Below, piece by piece: positions 1-10,022 of a DNA stretch of 64,000 bases. Every line of letters begins with the position of its first letter. Position 1 is the first letter of the stretch. Where the stretch lies: assembly GCA_002573605.1 (NCBI GenBank), contig PDNA01000161.1, positions 1 to 64,000 of the forward strand, read 5' to 3'. The notes under the pieces were generated by a model. It saw only the letters and a list, made by a program, of their open reading frames with translations. It was not told the origin of the DNA and did not search any database. This DNA comes from Polytolypa hystricis UAMH7299 (taxonomy: Eukaryota; Ascomycota; Eurotiomycetes; Onygenales). Made by a program: the position numbers and the translations under genes.

Positions 1-601
1 CCTCCCAACTCTTCCTCTGCCACTCCTCCAGATCAAACCCTCCCTCCACCAACTCATCCACCTTCCCATCCCACATAAACACCAACCCATCAACAACCTC
101 CCCCTCCCCATCCCCATCTCCATCTTCATCCCCATCTCCATCTTCATCCCCATCTCCATCTTCATCCCCATCTCCATCTTCATCCCCATCTCCATCTTCA
201 TCCCCAAAATAAATCCTACAATGTTCAGCCTTATACTCCACGCCCTCCCAACCCCTTAACCTCCTCGCCTGCACCTCCGTCTCAATTTCCACCGCCACAC
301 CCGTGACAACCGCACCACTCGCCCCATCATCCAGCAGTAGCACAGGATATGGTCCCCACATCATGACTTTATACCCGCAGACTCGCGCTGGTCGTGACTT
401 TAGAGGCGGCTGCTGATTTGCTGGCATGCCCAGGATCTCAGCGCGCGTTGCAGGATCCATGAGTGTCCCGTAGAAGAAATACCAGCCTGTTATCCGCGGG
501 TGGGAAGGGTTGTTGCTATCCCAGTCTGCGGCGTACCAGTTTTCGGGAGCGTAGCAGACGGAACCTGTGCTGGTCGCGTGATCATTGGATTGGGAGCCCA
601 T
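1..601 (-). CDS. GGCT/AIG2-like protein, partial (3' end off the window)
   Basis: The minus-strand frame opens at ATG 599-601 and stays open to position 1, so the C-terminus is missing. Residues 41-48 read YFFYGTLM, the glycine-rich YGTLM signature of the gamma-glutamylcyclotransferase-like (AIG2) fold; a strand-rich region with PYPVLLLDDG follows, as usual in that family. About 140 residues in, the chain enters a tandem DEDGDG hexapeptide tract and then resumes non-repetitive sequence rich in Trp and Glu. Family members act as cyclotransferases or transferases on gamma-glutamyl amines; the real substrate here cannot be told. The gene is divergent from jac1. The start is chosen because it is the first ATG of the frame and keeps a normal 40-residue lead-in. 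Confidence 0.7.
   Translation of the reverse strand, partial: MGSQSNDHATSTGSVCYAPENWYAADWDSNNPSHPRITGWYFFYGTLMDPATRAEILGMPANQQPPLKSRPARVCGYKVMMWGPYPVLLLDDGASGAVVTGVAVEIETEVQARRLRGWEGVEYKAEHCRIYFGDEDGDGDEDGDGDEDGDGDEDGDGDEDGDGDGEGEVVDGLVFMWDGKVDELVEGGFDLEEWQRKSWE
106..209. repeat. 18-bp tandem repeat coding for (DEDGDG)n
   Basis: About five near-perfect copies of an 18-bp unit (catctccatcttcatccc) lie inside the GGCT-like gene and keep its frame. On the minus strand each copy codes for Asp-Glu-Asp-Gly-Asp-Gly. Confidence 0.9.
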
Positions 602-1122
602 GGTGGGTTTGGATTGGGAGTTTTGGGAGCTGAAGGTAGAGTGAGTATGTGTGAATGAGTGAGGTGTAGTGATAGTCTTTGCCTCTATCAAGTGTCAGTC
701 AGTACTAATCTTTGAGAATGGCTATGCTCCGCGGAATCAGGTGTCAATCAGCTAGCTGCAGGTCTTGGGGAGACCAGGGTCATTATCAGACAGCACAGAA
801 TAACTCAGCATGGTTGTCCAGAACCCGATCAATCACATAGCCCATGAGACTGCAGAGTACAGAGCATATATACTGGTGGATATAGAAATACAGAATGACG
901 TCAGCCTCCGCGGGAAAAGAGTCCGGATAAACCGTGCCGGAAGCTCCGAGAAGATTTTTGGGATATCTTATCAGATCAACTATTTCCTCTGCTCTATTAT
1001 CTATATTACTACACACTCACTACTCCCACGCAACAACGGTTTGTTCAAGAACACATGCTCTATAGACTAGGCATCGCTTCCAGAAATCCTCCCGATTTCA
1101 CTACGCGGTCGAGCTTCAAACC
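602..1122. other. Divergent promoter region, GGCT-like gene / jac1
   Basis: 521 bp between two start codons facing away from each other. A TATATA stretch is seen near 868. Short frames in it look non-coding. Nothing else recognised. Confidence 0.5.
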
Positions 1123-1947
1123 ATGACGCGCCTTCTTCCCTCTCCGGCGCTCCTCAAGCATGCTGTCCTCTCATCCACACGCTCGCGTCCAGCTACCACC
1201 CTCCTCCCACGCGCCAAAAACTCCATCTGCCTTCTCTGCCAGCACCAGACCCAACCAGTCTCCAACATCCGACAATTCCACGCCTCCCTTCCATCCGCCC
1301 TCAAGCTCACCAACCCTTCCACTCGCCCATCCCAACCCACCACCACCGACCCAGACGAGCCCGACGCCCTCATAAACGCCCCCCCGGACATAACCACCCA
1401 CTACACAATCTTCCGCTCCACCCTGCCCAACGGCATGCCACCATCCAGCCCCTTCACCATCCCCCTCCCCCTCCTCCGCCGCGAATTCCTAAACCTCCAA
1501 GCCCGCGCCCACCCCGACAAATACCCCCCGGGCCCAGCGAAACAGCGCGCCGAAGCGCTTTCCGCGCGCATAAACGAAGCATACCGCTGCCTCTGCGACC
1601 CTTTATCCCGCGCACAATACCTTCTCGCGACTCAACATGGTATCGACGTGACATCTGAAGACGGCGCACATGCGCAGCATGGTGCGCAGGACGCGGAGAC
1701 CCTTATGCAGGTTCTAGATGTGCAGGAGGCGATTGAGGAGGCCGGAAGTGAGGAGACGATTGCGGAGTTAAAGGTGGAGAATGAGAAGAGGATTGAGGAG
1801 TGTGTGGCGGAGTTGGCGGAGAGGGTTGATAGAGGGGATGTGGAGGGGGCGAGGGTGAGATGTGTGAAGTTGAGGTTTTGGTATAGTGTTAGGCAGGCGT
1901 TGAGGGATTGGGAACCGGGGATGAGGGAGGTTAGACTTGTGCATTAG
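1123..1947 (+). CDS. jac1: Mitochondrial Hsc20/HscB-type J-protein co-chaperone Jac1
   Basis: Single exon, 274 residues. Jac1/Hsc20 hands the Isu scaffold carrying a new Fe-S cluster to the mitochondrial Hsp70 and stimulates its ATPase through the J domain. The J domain runs from about 92 to 170 with the invariant HPD tripeptide at 130-132, followed by INEAYRCLCDPLSRAQYLL, the HscB-type helix III/IV sequence. The C-terminal third is an acidic three-helix region (ETLMQVLDVQEAIEEA...) that matches the HscB scaffold-binding domain. Residues 1-50 are Arg/Ser-rich without acids and end in IRQFHAS, a typical mitochondrial presequence cleavage context. A CxxC pair (C36, C39) lies in the presequence region; human HSC20 has an N-terminal CxxC module, but here it may be removed on import. 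Confidence 0.9.
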   Translation: MTRLLPSPALLKHAVLSSTRSRPATTLLPRAKNSICLLCQHQTQPVSNIRQFHASLPSALKLTNPSTRPSQPTTTDPDEPDALINAPPDITTHYTIFRSTLPNGMPPSSPFTIPLPLLRREFLNLQARAHPDKYPPGPAKQRAEALSARINEAYRCLCDPLSRAQYLLATQHGIDVTSEDGAHAQHGAQDAETLMQVLDVQEAIEEAGSEETIAELKVENEKRIEECVAELAERVDRGDVEGARVRCVKLRFWYSVRQALRDWEPGMREVRLVH

Positions 1948-2958
1948 AAGAGATGGTGGATTTTTTTTCAAGGGGAGATAGCTGTGCGGGGAGTTGTGTA
2001 TTATTCTCCTTTCTTTTTTCTGGTGAGGGGCTTTTTCTTTGGGGATACATTAGCTGATTCTTTTTTCTACTATTTCCCCTTTCCTAATACCCGCATAAAA
2101 GGGAACAAACGTTCCCAGGGCTTAAAGGGTTCTATGTTCCCACGGCGTTTTCTTTTCTTTTCTTTTCCTTGTTAATCACGTCTGGCTGCGAGGAATAATC
2201 CACCCTTCGAAGGGATCCTGGGATTTTTTTTTATCTATCTAATGTATTATCATATCATTTTCCACGATTTGAATATTGATTTTCTATAGAGGTGTGCGAA
2301 GAACATCCCCTCTTGTCATTCGGTGTTTCTGGATTGCTTCTGTCTATCCTTACGCCCCTCCCCAATCTAGCCCCCCTTGTGCTGTTGTTGGAATTATCTG
2401 GAGCAAAAAGTTCACAGCGCCGCCTCGTAAAGCATATGATTAGATAACGGTTAATATATATGTATATATATACATCTCCACTAGGCAATGCATGAGAAAG
2501 TCAGAAGGGGTGAATGTAGGTTAACAAATAGAAGTGGTAGGATATAACAACACATAAGATCTAAATTCGACATAAGACATCCTTTCCAGGGGTTGGGGCC
2601 CCGAAAATAAGAAAAAGAGAAGAAATAAAAAAGATTACACGTATCAGGAGGCATAAACAAAAAAATGAGGGGGAAAAAAAGGAAGGAGAATCAGAAAGAA
2701 AGAAGTAAAAATAAGGGGGCTAGTGGAACAACGCAAGGGAAAACGCTCCCTAGTACGATTTTCCTTGCAATCCAAGACCAAGGCTCGAGGGAAATATTAT
2801 AAATCAAAATAAATATTATCCGTTATATGCAAAAGAGAAGGGGGAAAATGGCAATTTCACCTAGGGCACACCCTAAAGTATTCTCTGGAAGCACGCAGCA
2901 GCAGTGATAACGAGTTTTCCGTTTTTCTTTTCCTTTTCCTTTTCTATCTCACATAACT
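1948..2958. other. Convergent 3' spacer, jac1 / surface-protein gene
   Basis: 1.0 kb between two stop codons that face each other. It holds T-rich then A-rich runs and an AT dinucleotide stretch near 2449-2472. No gene seen. Confidence 0.6.
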
Positions 2959-4085
2959 TCAATACCGATGCGATGGCTGATCCGGGACCTGCGAACCAGG
3001 CATTTCATACGGCATAGTCACAGGTTGGTAAGTTGCGAGTTCTGTCGGCATATGCGGTGAACCGTGGGTATCGATGTATGCGGGGGGGCTGGCGGGCTTG
3101 GATGGGTCGTAGTACCCGCCACCAGCAGCAGGTTGAACGGGCGGCTGTTGTTGGCTCATATTGTCGATTTGAGGCGGCCCTTGTTGCTGGGATTTCTTCT
3201 TCATCATGAAATAGAGTGCCAGGAGGCCTGCGCCGGCGGCTGCGACGAAGGCAAGAGATCCGATCACGATACCGGCGATGGCACCACCGGAAAGTGAAGA
3301 TCCGCCAGATTCCCCTGTTTCTGCGGGCGGTGTGGAGGTAGCAGTGCTGTCGCCGCTGCCAACGCCCAGGCCCACGTCGCCTGCGTTCGTCGTAGTGGCG
3401 TCCATGTCCTCGAGACTGGTGATGCGGCTGCTAGTACTAGTAGAAGTTGTAGAGTCATCTTCCTCGGTGGATGTGGATGTGGATGTGGTGGTGGTGGGCA
3501 TAACAATCGCGGTGGGAATGTTATCAAAAACCGAGAAGGAGGCCGACACGTGTGTGGTACCGCAACCGTAAAAGGGGATGTCCTCTCCGTACACCAAGGT
3601 TTGACACTTCGGGACAGTAGGGTTACATTTCAAAATGCGCGGGTCGTTCCCACAGGCGAAATCGCAGTCACCGTCCCTGTCCACGCACGACGTTGCCCGC
3701 GGTTGGCATTCGGATTTGTTTGTGCAGCAGGCCAGATAGCTGGCGGATGTCATGCATGTTAATGGTGAACCGCACCATACATAGCCGCCGGCTATTCGCA
3801 CAAAAAGATCGAGGTTAGAATAAGCGTGAAAGGGACAGTAATTGATGAGATTGGGATAGATGACGTACTATGCATAGGCCCGCATGTATTCGCAGGATTC
3901 TGTCGTTTTCCCACATTATTCAAGTCGAGTCCAGCAAACACGGGCTCCGCAGTGGGCATCGGCGATATCCCTTTGGGATCGAATTCCGAAAATTGGGGAG
4001 TTGCGATCGGTCCAGCAAAGGGACTCGAAGCTGCCGCGCCGAAAAGCAGTGAGAGGCACAAGGCCTCGGCGATAAATCGATTCAT
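2959..4085 (-). CDS. Secreted-type Cys-rich, Ser/Thr-rich single-pass membrane protein
   Basis: Two exons, 4085-3869 and 3791-2959, joined across a 77-bp intron (donor GTACGT, acceptor ATAG); 349 residues. Residues 1-20 form a signal peptide (MNRFIAEALCLSLLFGAAAS). The ectodomain has a cysteine-rich stretch of about 90 residues that starts at CGPMHTGG, then a Ser/Thr-rich mucin-like stalk with TSTSTS runs, a hydrophobic segment (GAIAGIVIGSLAFVAAAGAG) and a KKK stop-transfer, ending in a Pro/Gln-rich cytoplasmic tail. This layout resembles fungal cell-wall stress sensors of the Wsc/Mid2 kind, but I do not recognise the Cys pattern as a WSC domain, so the sensor role is only inferred. The Ser/Thr stalk would be a substrate for O-mannosylation. 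Confidence 0.75.
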
Positions 4086-5339
4086 GATTAGTAGAGCGTT
4101 CGATCAATCTACGCAGCTATGCCCAGGTGGGCTATGTGATCATGAACACAATTGCAGCTGCGGATTGATGAGGCACGACTTGAAAAGAAGAATGCTCCAA
4201 GCAAAACGCAGGGGTTCGCAGAGCTATTCCGGGATTAAAAGTCACGGGAGATGAGAGGGAGTAAACCTCAAACAATCATAGCCGTGAGAGGAGGTCGAAA
4301 AATGCCACGATGGTGACCTAAAAAATGGCGCGCAGAGCGATGAGGGATGGGAATCGGAGGGGAAAGGCCCAACATCACAGAGCGCGAGGCTGGCGGGCGG
4401 CATCAGATGATTCCTGGGTGCACCTGCCAATTGCGCCAGCGACGCCAAAGCTGGACCCATTTAAGGGGTTGCTTAGCGGCTCAAAGTATACGAGATCAGC
4501 CTCTTCGGGGATAGTTGAGCAATTAGAGGGCTCTGTTGGTCGTATCCAAGCCACACGGATGGGGCCAGAGCAGGGAAAACAAGGCTGAATCGTCCGTCAA
4601 GAGGCTCCGGAAGGGAAGCCATCTCCTCGACTAGTGCTAGCCGCTCAGTTTCCCCATTCTTGTCTCAGAGATGCAGGTCGCAATTCGCGAATGTTGCCGA
4701 CTTCCTGTGTGCATTAATTATTGTGGCAAGTGGAAGGTCGAGTTCGGACCAGCACAGTCAAGTCAAATAATGCTTATGATAGCTTAATGTTCCAGTTGAA
4801 TCCAGAGCGAGAACGATCGATGAGAACTTCGGAGGGATTCTTCATGTCCACATCGTCGCAATTTCTTTCTTTCTTGCTTTGCGAAGCTTATTTCGTCCAT
4901 CTCCACACGAAATGAAGCTAAAAACACAGGCATCAAACATCATTCCCATAATCATTTATTCAGTTTCGCAGTGAATCAATAGTGCAATAGAGAGACATAT
5001 GGACATAATATATATATGTTTCTTTCCAAAGGATTCAAGATAGGAGAAAGAGTAATTTATACGAGGTTGTGACAATACATTACGGTATTGTGTTGTCATT
5101 ACGTAAGCTGCTGTATCTCATCTCAACCTCCATCACATCACATCAGGGATCTTTCTGTCTATCTTCATCATCTTCACTTCCTTGCTGCTCAGGGCTTCTG
5201 GTTTGAGATGCTGTCTCATCATGCCAGGGGCGACGAGAACCCATGGCTAATAATAGCTACGGAACTTATTATATGATGCCATTTCATACCGATCTTGAAA
5301 CCCACACACCGCTCTATGCGCATAGACTATAGCACCATT

Positions 5340-5790
5340 GCTAACTATACGACCAAGCATATATTCTCAGACTGGCCCAGCGGATCAAATACTTCTTTGA
5401 GGATGGATACATTGAAGCCAGAGTGAATTGATAAGACGGGGAACTCAGTGTGCATGGCCACTTCCTCCGTGTCTGAACTGCAGAGAAAGAGCAATTGGGC
5501 ATCAACGCTCGGGTTCCATTTTCGTGCAGCTGCTCTGCCCAATCGAATCTCTCTCTGGGCAGCTTTCCATCACTTTTAGGCTCACTTATCCACAAATGCC
5601 TCTTCGTTCGATGACCTCTACATAAGTGCCAGCCAACTAGGATATGCACGCTGATTCCGAAGCCACCACGTATTATGATCCCTAGCCGCGTTGGCCCAAG
5701 TCTTCCAATTTCCTTCCTCATCGAGTGGGATGACGTTGGTTTGCAGCAAAGAAACTGAAATATGGCCGGTCGGGAAGAACGCCCTGAGCA
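5340..5790 (-). pseudogene. Possible decayed protein-coding remnant
   Basis: On the minus strand two protein-like stretches lie in different frames: one containing NVIPLDEEGNWKTWANA and a Trp-rich WWLRNQRAYPSW, stopped by TAG near 5624, and one containing GRAAARKWNPSVDAQLLFLC ending at a stop near 5345. No intron with legal GT..AG ends joins them in phase. The amino-acid make-up looks more like real protein than the surrounding shadows. I do not recognise the family. This may equally be chance. Confidence 0.2.
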
Positions 5791-6350
5791 GGTACACATT
5801 TCATCAGAGGCACACACGCTACAAGCTGTCTCAAATAGGAACCCTCTTCTTGCTTGCTTCGGTGAAGCGTCTGTGACAATGTACCAACGCTTAGGAGAGA
5901 TTCGTCAATAAGAGGTTGGTCAGGTCTGACCGTCTGTCTGGCTCGCGGCCTCCATTGAAAACAGCACTCGGACACCAATATCAACGGGTGACCTGCAGCT
6001 CCAACCACTTAGCGCGGGTGCCACGACATCATGTTAACTGGCCGCCCTGTTTCAGAGGCGGGTTCCCCAATCTATGTCCAGTTAACTGTGCAAAACAGTG
6101 TATGCATGTGATGTTTCCACTTCAATTAACAGTGCAGGGCGACATTACCATGGATCTGTTTTGCGGAGTCGTGGTAAATCACACGTAGCAGATCTGTGGC
6201 AAAGGGGGTATAAGGGACGCTGGCACGCTGCTCTCTCACTTTCGATCCTGCTAATCTCACATATAAAGTCATGCTCAATATTCCATCATAAAAGTCCATC
6301 AAGATTATTTTACTTATCTAACGACCTACGCTCGAAATCAAACCAACCAC

Positions 6351-6354
<4 letters not shown>

Positions 6355-6386
<32 letters not shown>
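6355..6386. repeat. (CT)16 microsatellite in the BTB gene leader
   Basis: Uninterrupted CT dinucleotide run about 90 bp before the likely start codon; pyrimidine tracts of this kind are common just upstream of fungal transcription starts. Confidence 0.9.
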
Positions 6387-6392
<6 letters not shown>

Positions 6393-6475
6393 ATCTCAGA
6401 GATCCCCAAAGCACTTGTCTCAGTCAACTTAATCCAGCGCCGACAGGCAAGCTCCGCGTGTGATACATTCGAAGA

Positions 6476-8054
6476 ATGGCAACCGGGCCAGACTTCAGCA
6501 GGTACGTTTTGCATCACCGGCAGGCACTTGCACTAGATAACACTTCTGTGAACAAGCCGAATACGGTCTTCTACCCTCCCCATCAACATGCCCAATGATC
6601 CCTTCTATCAGCATTATGCAAGGGACCCGTTCTCCAGCGATAGCAACCGCTACAATAATCCAAGAGCTCGTACTAACCCGACATCGCCATTCATTGGACC
6701 TGACAGCATCGTTCACTCTCCAGCCTTCACCTTTCTCGTCGGCCCGGAACATACAAAACTCACGATCCAATCGGGCTTAGCCAAACATGTCTCCCCTCGC
6801 TTGGATGAGTTGATGAACAATGGCCATACTCGGGAATCACGACATCGAATCGCGGTGCTGGAGGAAGAAGACGTGGAAACTTTTGTTGGCTTCTGCGAAT
6901 TTGCCTACACAGGAGATTACTCGGTCCCATTGCAACGGCTATTTCCCGAGAGAAAGAGAAGTCCAGGCATTGCGATTGCCTCGCCACGAGCCACAGCTAT
7001 CCCCCCGCCAGCACCATCTCCACCAGCGACCCCTGGCCCAGCAGAGGAACCACATTTGGCAGGACCAGATTCAGGAGACCAGGAGGATGCCGGCGGAGAG
7101 GAAGATAAAGACCCAGAACAAGCCCAAGGAAAGGGTAAGAAAGGGAAAAAAGGAAAGAAGGGTAAGAAAGGAGGCCCTGCCAAGGCCATCGCTCTTGATG
7201 AAGGTGCGGACGCCAACATGACTCCCCCAAGGACACCACCGCCGATGGCAGAAGGAGAGGGACAACTTGAAGGACAGGCAGATCCGGCCGCCGACGCGAC
7301 CCAGGGGGAGGGAGCCGCGGAAGAGAAGCAGCAAGAAGAGGGAGATGAAGCCGTTCCCGAGGCGGCGCCGGAAGCAACAGACTGGTTTGACTTCGAACCG
7401 CCCAAGGCGAATATTCAGCCAATCCAGACAGGAGCCGTCGCGTCGCCTCCCCATCAGAGTCCCCTCTTTTCCGTAAGACCCAAGGGAACTACGCTTTGGG
7501 ATGACTTCACGACGCTCAACTACGTCCACCACCGCCGTTCATCCTTCATGGCGATGCCTTCTCCACGAGGCTCTTTGGTAGATGCGCCTCCATACGTTTT
7601 GTTCCATGCAAAGCTATACGTTTTCGCGACGCGCTACCTCATCCCCAGCATGGCCAAGCTGTGCCTCAAAAAGCTCCACCGCGACCTCTCTTCCTTCCCA
7701 CTAAGCTCCTTCGGTCCCGATGGACGCTCTAGCTACCCTGTCAATGCGCCCGTCATTCTTCAGTTGCTTCACTACACCTTCACCAACACCACGCGCGACG
7801 ACCCGGTCTTTTCTCTCCCTAGCCCCAACCCAGGCTTCCATAGACAAAACGAGCTCCGGAAGCTCGTTACATACTACACCGCCTGCAAGGTCCGAGATTT
7901 GGCCAGTTACGAGCCGCCAACAGGCAGTCCTGGTCTTGCTACTCCACTGAGTATGCCTGGCAGCCGGCCTTTGGAGACTGTCACCTTTGGATTCCGCGAC
8001 TTGCTTGACGCGCTTGGCGAGCTGGCGTCGGACCTGGTATATCGGATGATGTGA
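6476..8054 (+). CDS. BTB/POZ-domain protein
   Basis: Probably two exons: a 26-nt exon (6476-6501) and 6557-8054, with a 55-bp intron (GTACGT...ACAAG). The join is in frame (MATGPDFSS then RIRSS...) and gives 507 residues; without it the protein would begin at ATG 6588 (488 residues). The N-terminal part carries a BTB fold: FTFLVGPEHTKLTIQSGLAK, then a helix, then FVGFCEFAYTGDYSVP, the characteristic EFxYTGDY end of the fungal BTB core. A long disordered acidic/proline middle holds a KGKKGKKGKKG block. The C-terminal part (YVLFHAKLYVFATRYLIPSM) is a helical region often found after fungal BTB domains. Such proteins serve as adaptors, commonly for Cul3 ligases; the target is unknown. Confidence 0.8.
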
Positions 8055-10022
8055 AAACAGATACGCCCCATCACTACACGTGGAATGAATTACGCAAATT
8101 AGTTACGATGCATAGTCACGGAGTTTCTATTTTTCTTCAGTCATGTTGCATTTTATTGATGTGAAAGCGAAATTTGCGGCCGGGGGGCGTTTTCTTCTTC
8201 TTTTTTCTCGGTGGTGTTGTGTTTGTTGCCCTGCATCTGTCCGTTCCTTTGCTCTCTTAACCTTACTTTCTATCCTTATATGTCAGCGCGTGTTTTCACC
8301 TTGTCTACAGGCTCCTTTCGTTCTATTTACATTTTTACCCACTCGTTGACACTCCTTTCTATTCACTGTCTTATTTTTATGCATCAACTAATACTTCCAA
8401 CTTGCACCTCTTTGTCATCCCCTCTCTCACTAGCTAAATCCCCTTGCATCCATGTACCCCCCTTCCTTATTCCTCCAACAGCTTCTTATGAATTACTACA
8501 AAACCCATATATATATACCTACATGTATTTTCCGTCAAATCGATCATTGTTTATATTTCTCTCTTGTTCTTTTTTCTACATAACTAACCTCAAAATCTTC
8601 CACTCACTCCTCTCTCTCTTTTTACTCTTCTGCAATTTCTTTTACATTCTGTGTTTCTGCTCTTTATCTTAGCTTTCAATGAAGTCTAGGGTTTCGACTT
8701 TGATAGTCTCTCTCCTCTCAAACCAATCAATTCTAAGAAACATAGTTATTTATTTTCCATTTCAGGTCAGATAGCTTGAAAAATTCATAGCAGAACTTTT
8801 GTAGTTTTGAACTGCAGTAAGATAAATCAACCTTTTTGAACTTACATCAACTTACAGTTGGAATTATCTCTCTCCAAATTATAGTAGTTCTATTATATAA
8901 AGTTCAAAAGTTCGACCTATTCAAACTATAAAAGAGGGGGGAAATACTTATATAACCTAGAACCACCAAAAAAAAAAAAAAGAGAGAGAAACTTTACTAC
9001 TAGCAATTCCTTTATATACTTAAAAAATAATAATGTTTTCTCAATTTTTTTTCATTCTTTTTAAAAGAACTATAAAATAAAATAGAAAAAGCCTTCCAAA
9101 GTAAAAAAAAAACAGAAACAAAAAGAGAAAAAAAATGCTAAAGAAAAATAATAATTAAGTAGATATATATATTTAACTTTGAACATAAAATAAAATGTGT
9201 GGGTGTTGTTAGATAGGGGGGGAGGGGGGGAGGGGGAAAAGACAGAAAGATGCATAAAACACATAAAAGAACAAGAAAAAAAGGAAAGAAAGATAGAGAA
9301 ATAATAGCTAGCATAGCTAGCATAGAGGAGCAGGAGCAGGCAGGTACCAACAAGGAAACAAGCGCAGGACAAGGGGAAAAAGAGAAAAAGAATCAAAGCA
9401 TGCATGCATAATAAGCTAGAGAAAGGAATTTAACCAAAAAAAGAAGCTCGAGAAAATTTCTTTTTTTTCTTCTTGCAGCAAAAAGGCGGGGGGAGCAAGC
9501 AAAGTCACAAAAAGGATTTCTAGACAAGAGAGGTAGGTAGCAGGAGAGAAAAAAAAGATGCAATCTAGCTTTGAAAGAGGGAAAAAAAGAAAAAAAAAGT
9601 CTGCTCGCATTGAAATAAATAGCGCAGATATGCGTGAAGAGAGTTAAAAAAAAGGGGGGGGGGAGAGAGAGAGAGTATAGGGGGCTTATGTTGACATTGG
9701 AATTGGGGAATATCCTCCTCTCCCATCATAGGGCATTTGCATGGCGATTTCTGGATAACCATTATCAAAACGATGAGAAGGAAAGAAAAGGAGAATTAAG
9801 CTTGCGCGGATGTGGATGTGGAAAAAGGGGGGGACTGACTGCTCTCGCTTACAATAAAGTGGATAATGTGACAGTATGCCCCAGCGTGAGGTTCGGCATT
9901 ACTTTGAGATGAGAAAATAAAAAAAACAAGAAACAGGCCTGGTGGTGTGAGAATGATGAAAAAAAGGACGGAAAAGCAATTGCCATATAAATAAATAAGA
10001 CGGCAAACTCGTTAAATGTTTA
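8055..10022. other. AT-rich convergent spacer, BTB gene / sla1
   Basis: 2.0 kb between two converging genes. Left half is T/C-rich (plus strand), right half is A/G-rich with many homopolymers. Poly-G runs lie at 9216-9222, 9224-9230 and 9654-9663. Frames in it give only low-complexity Phe/Ser/Leu peptides. No gene seen. Confidence 0.7.

Larger units (their letters stand above)
4086..6475. other. Long intergenic region upstream of the BTB gene
   Basis: 2.4 kb with no convincing intact gene. It contains the promoter of the surface-protein gene (left end), a possible coding remnant on the minus strand (5340-5790, listed separately), and on the right the 5' leader of the BTB gene with a (CT)16 run. 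Confidence 0.5.

Noticed and set aside
3826..4254. 142-codon plus-strand frame
   Set aside because: Antisense to exon 1 of the surface-protein gene, which has a clear signal peptide and legal splice sites on the minus strand.
7133..7174. Similar KGKKGKKG blocks in the BTB protein and in the Dep1-like protein (about 43447-43495)
   Set aside because: Lys/Gly low-complexity blocks arise often in disordered nuclear proteins; no evidence of common origin or shared function.
6917..7532. Three overlapping minus-strand frames inside the BTB gene
   Set aside because: Shadows of the acidic/Lys-Gly-rich middle of the BTB protein; pure composition effects.
8211..8672. 153-codon plus-strand frame after the BTB gene
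   Set aside because: Low-complexity Ser/Leu/Phe sequence from a pyrimidine-rich spacer; no start context or domain.
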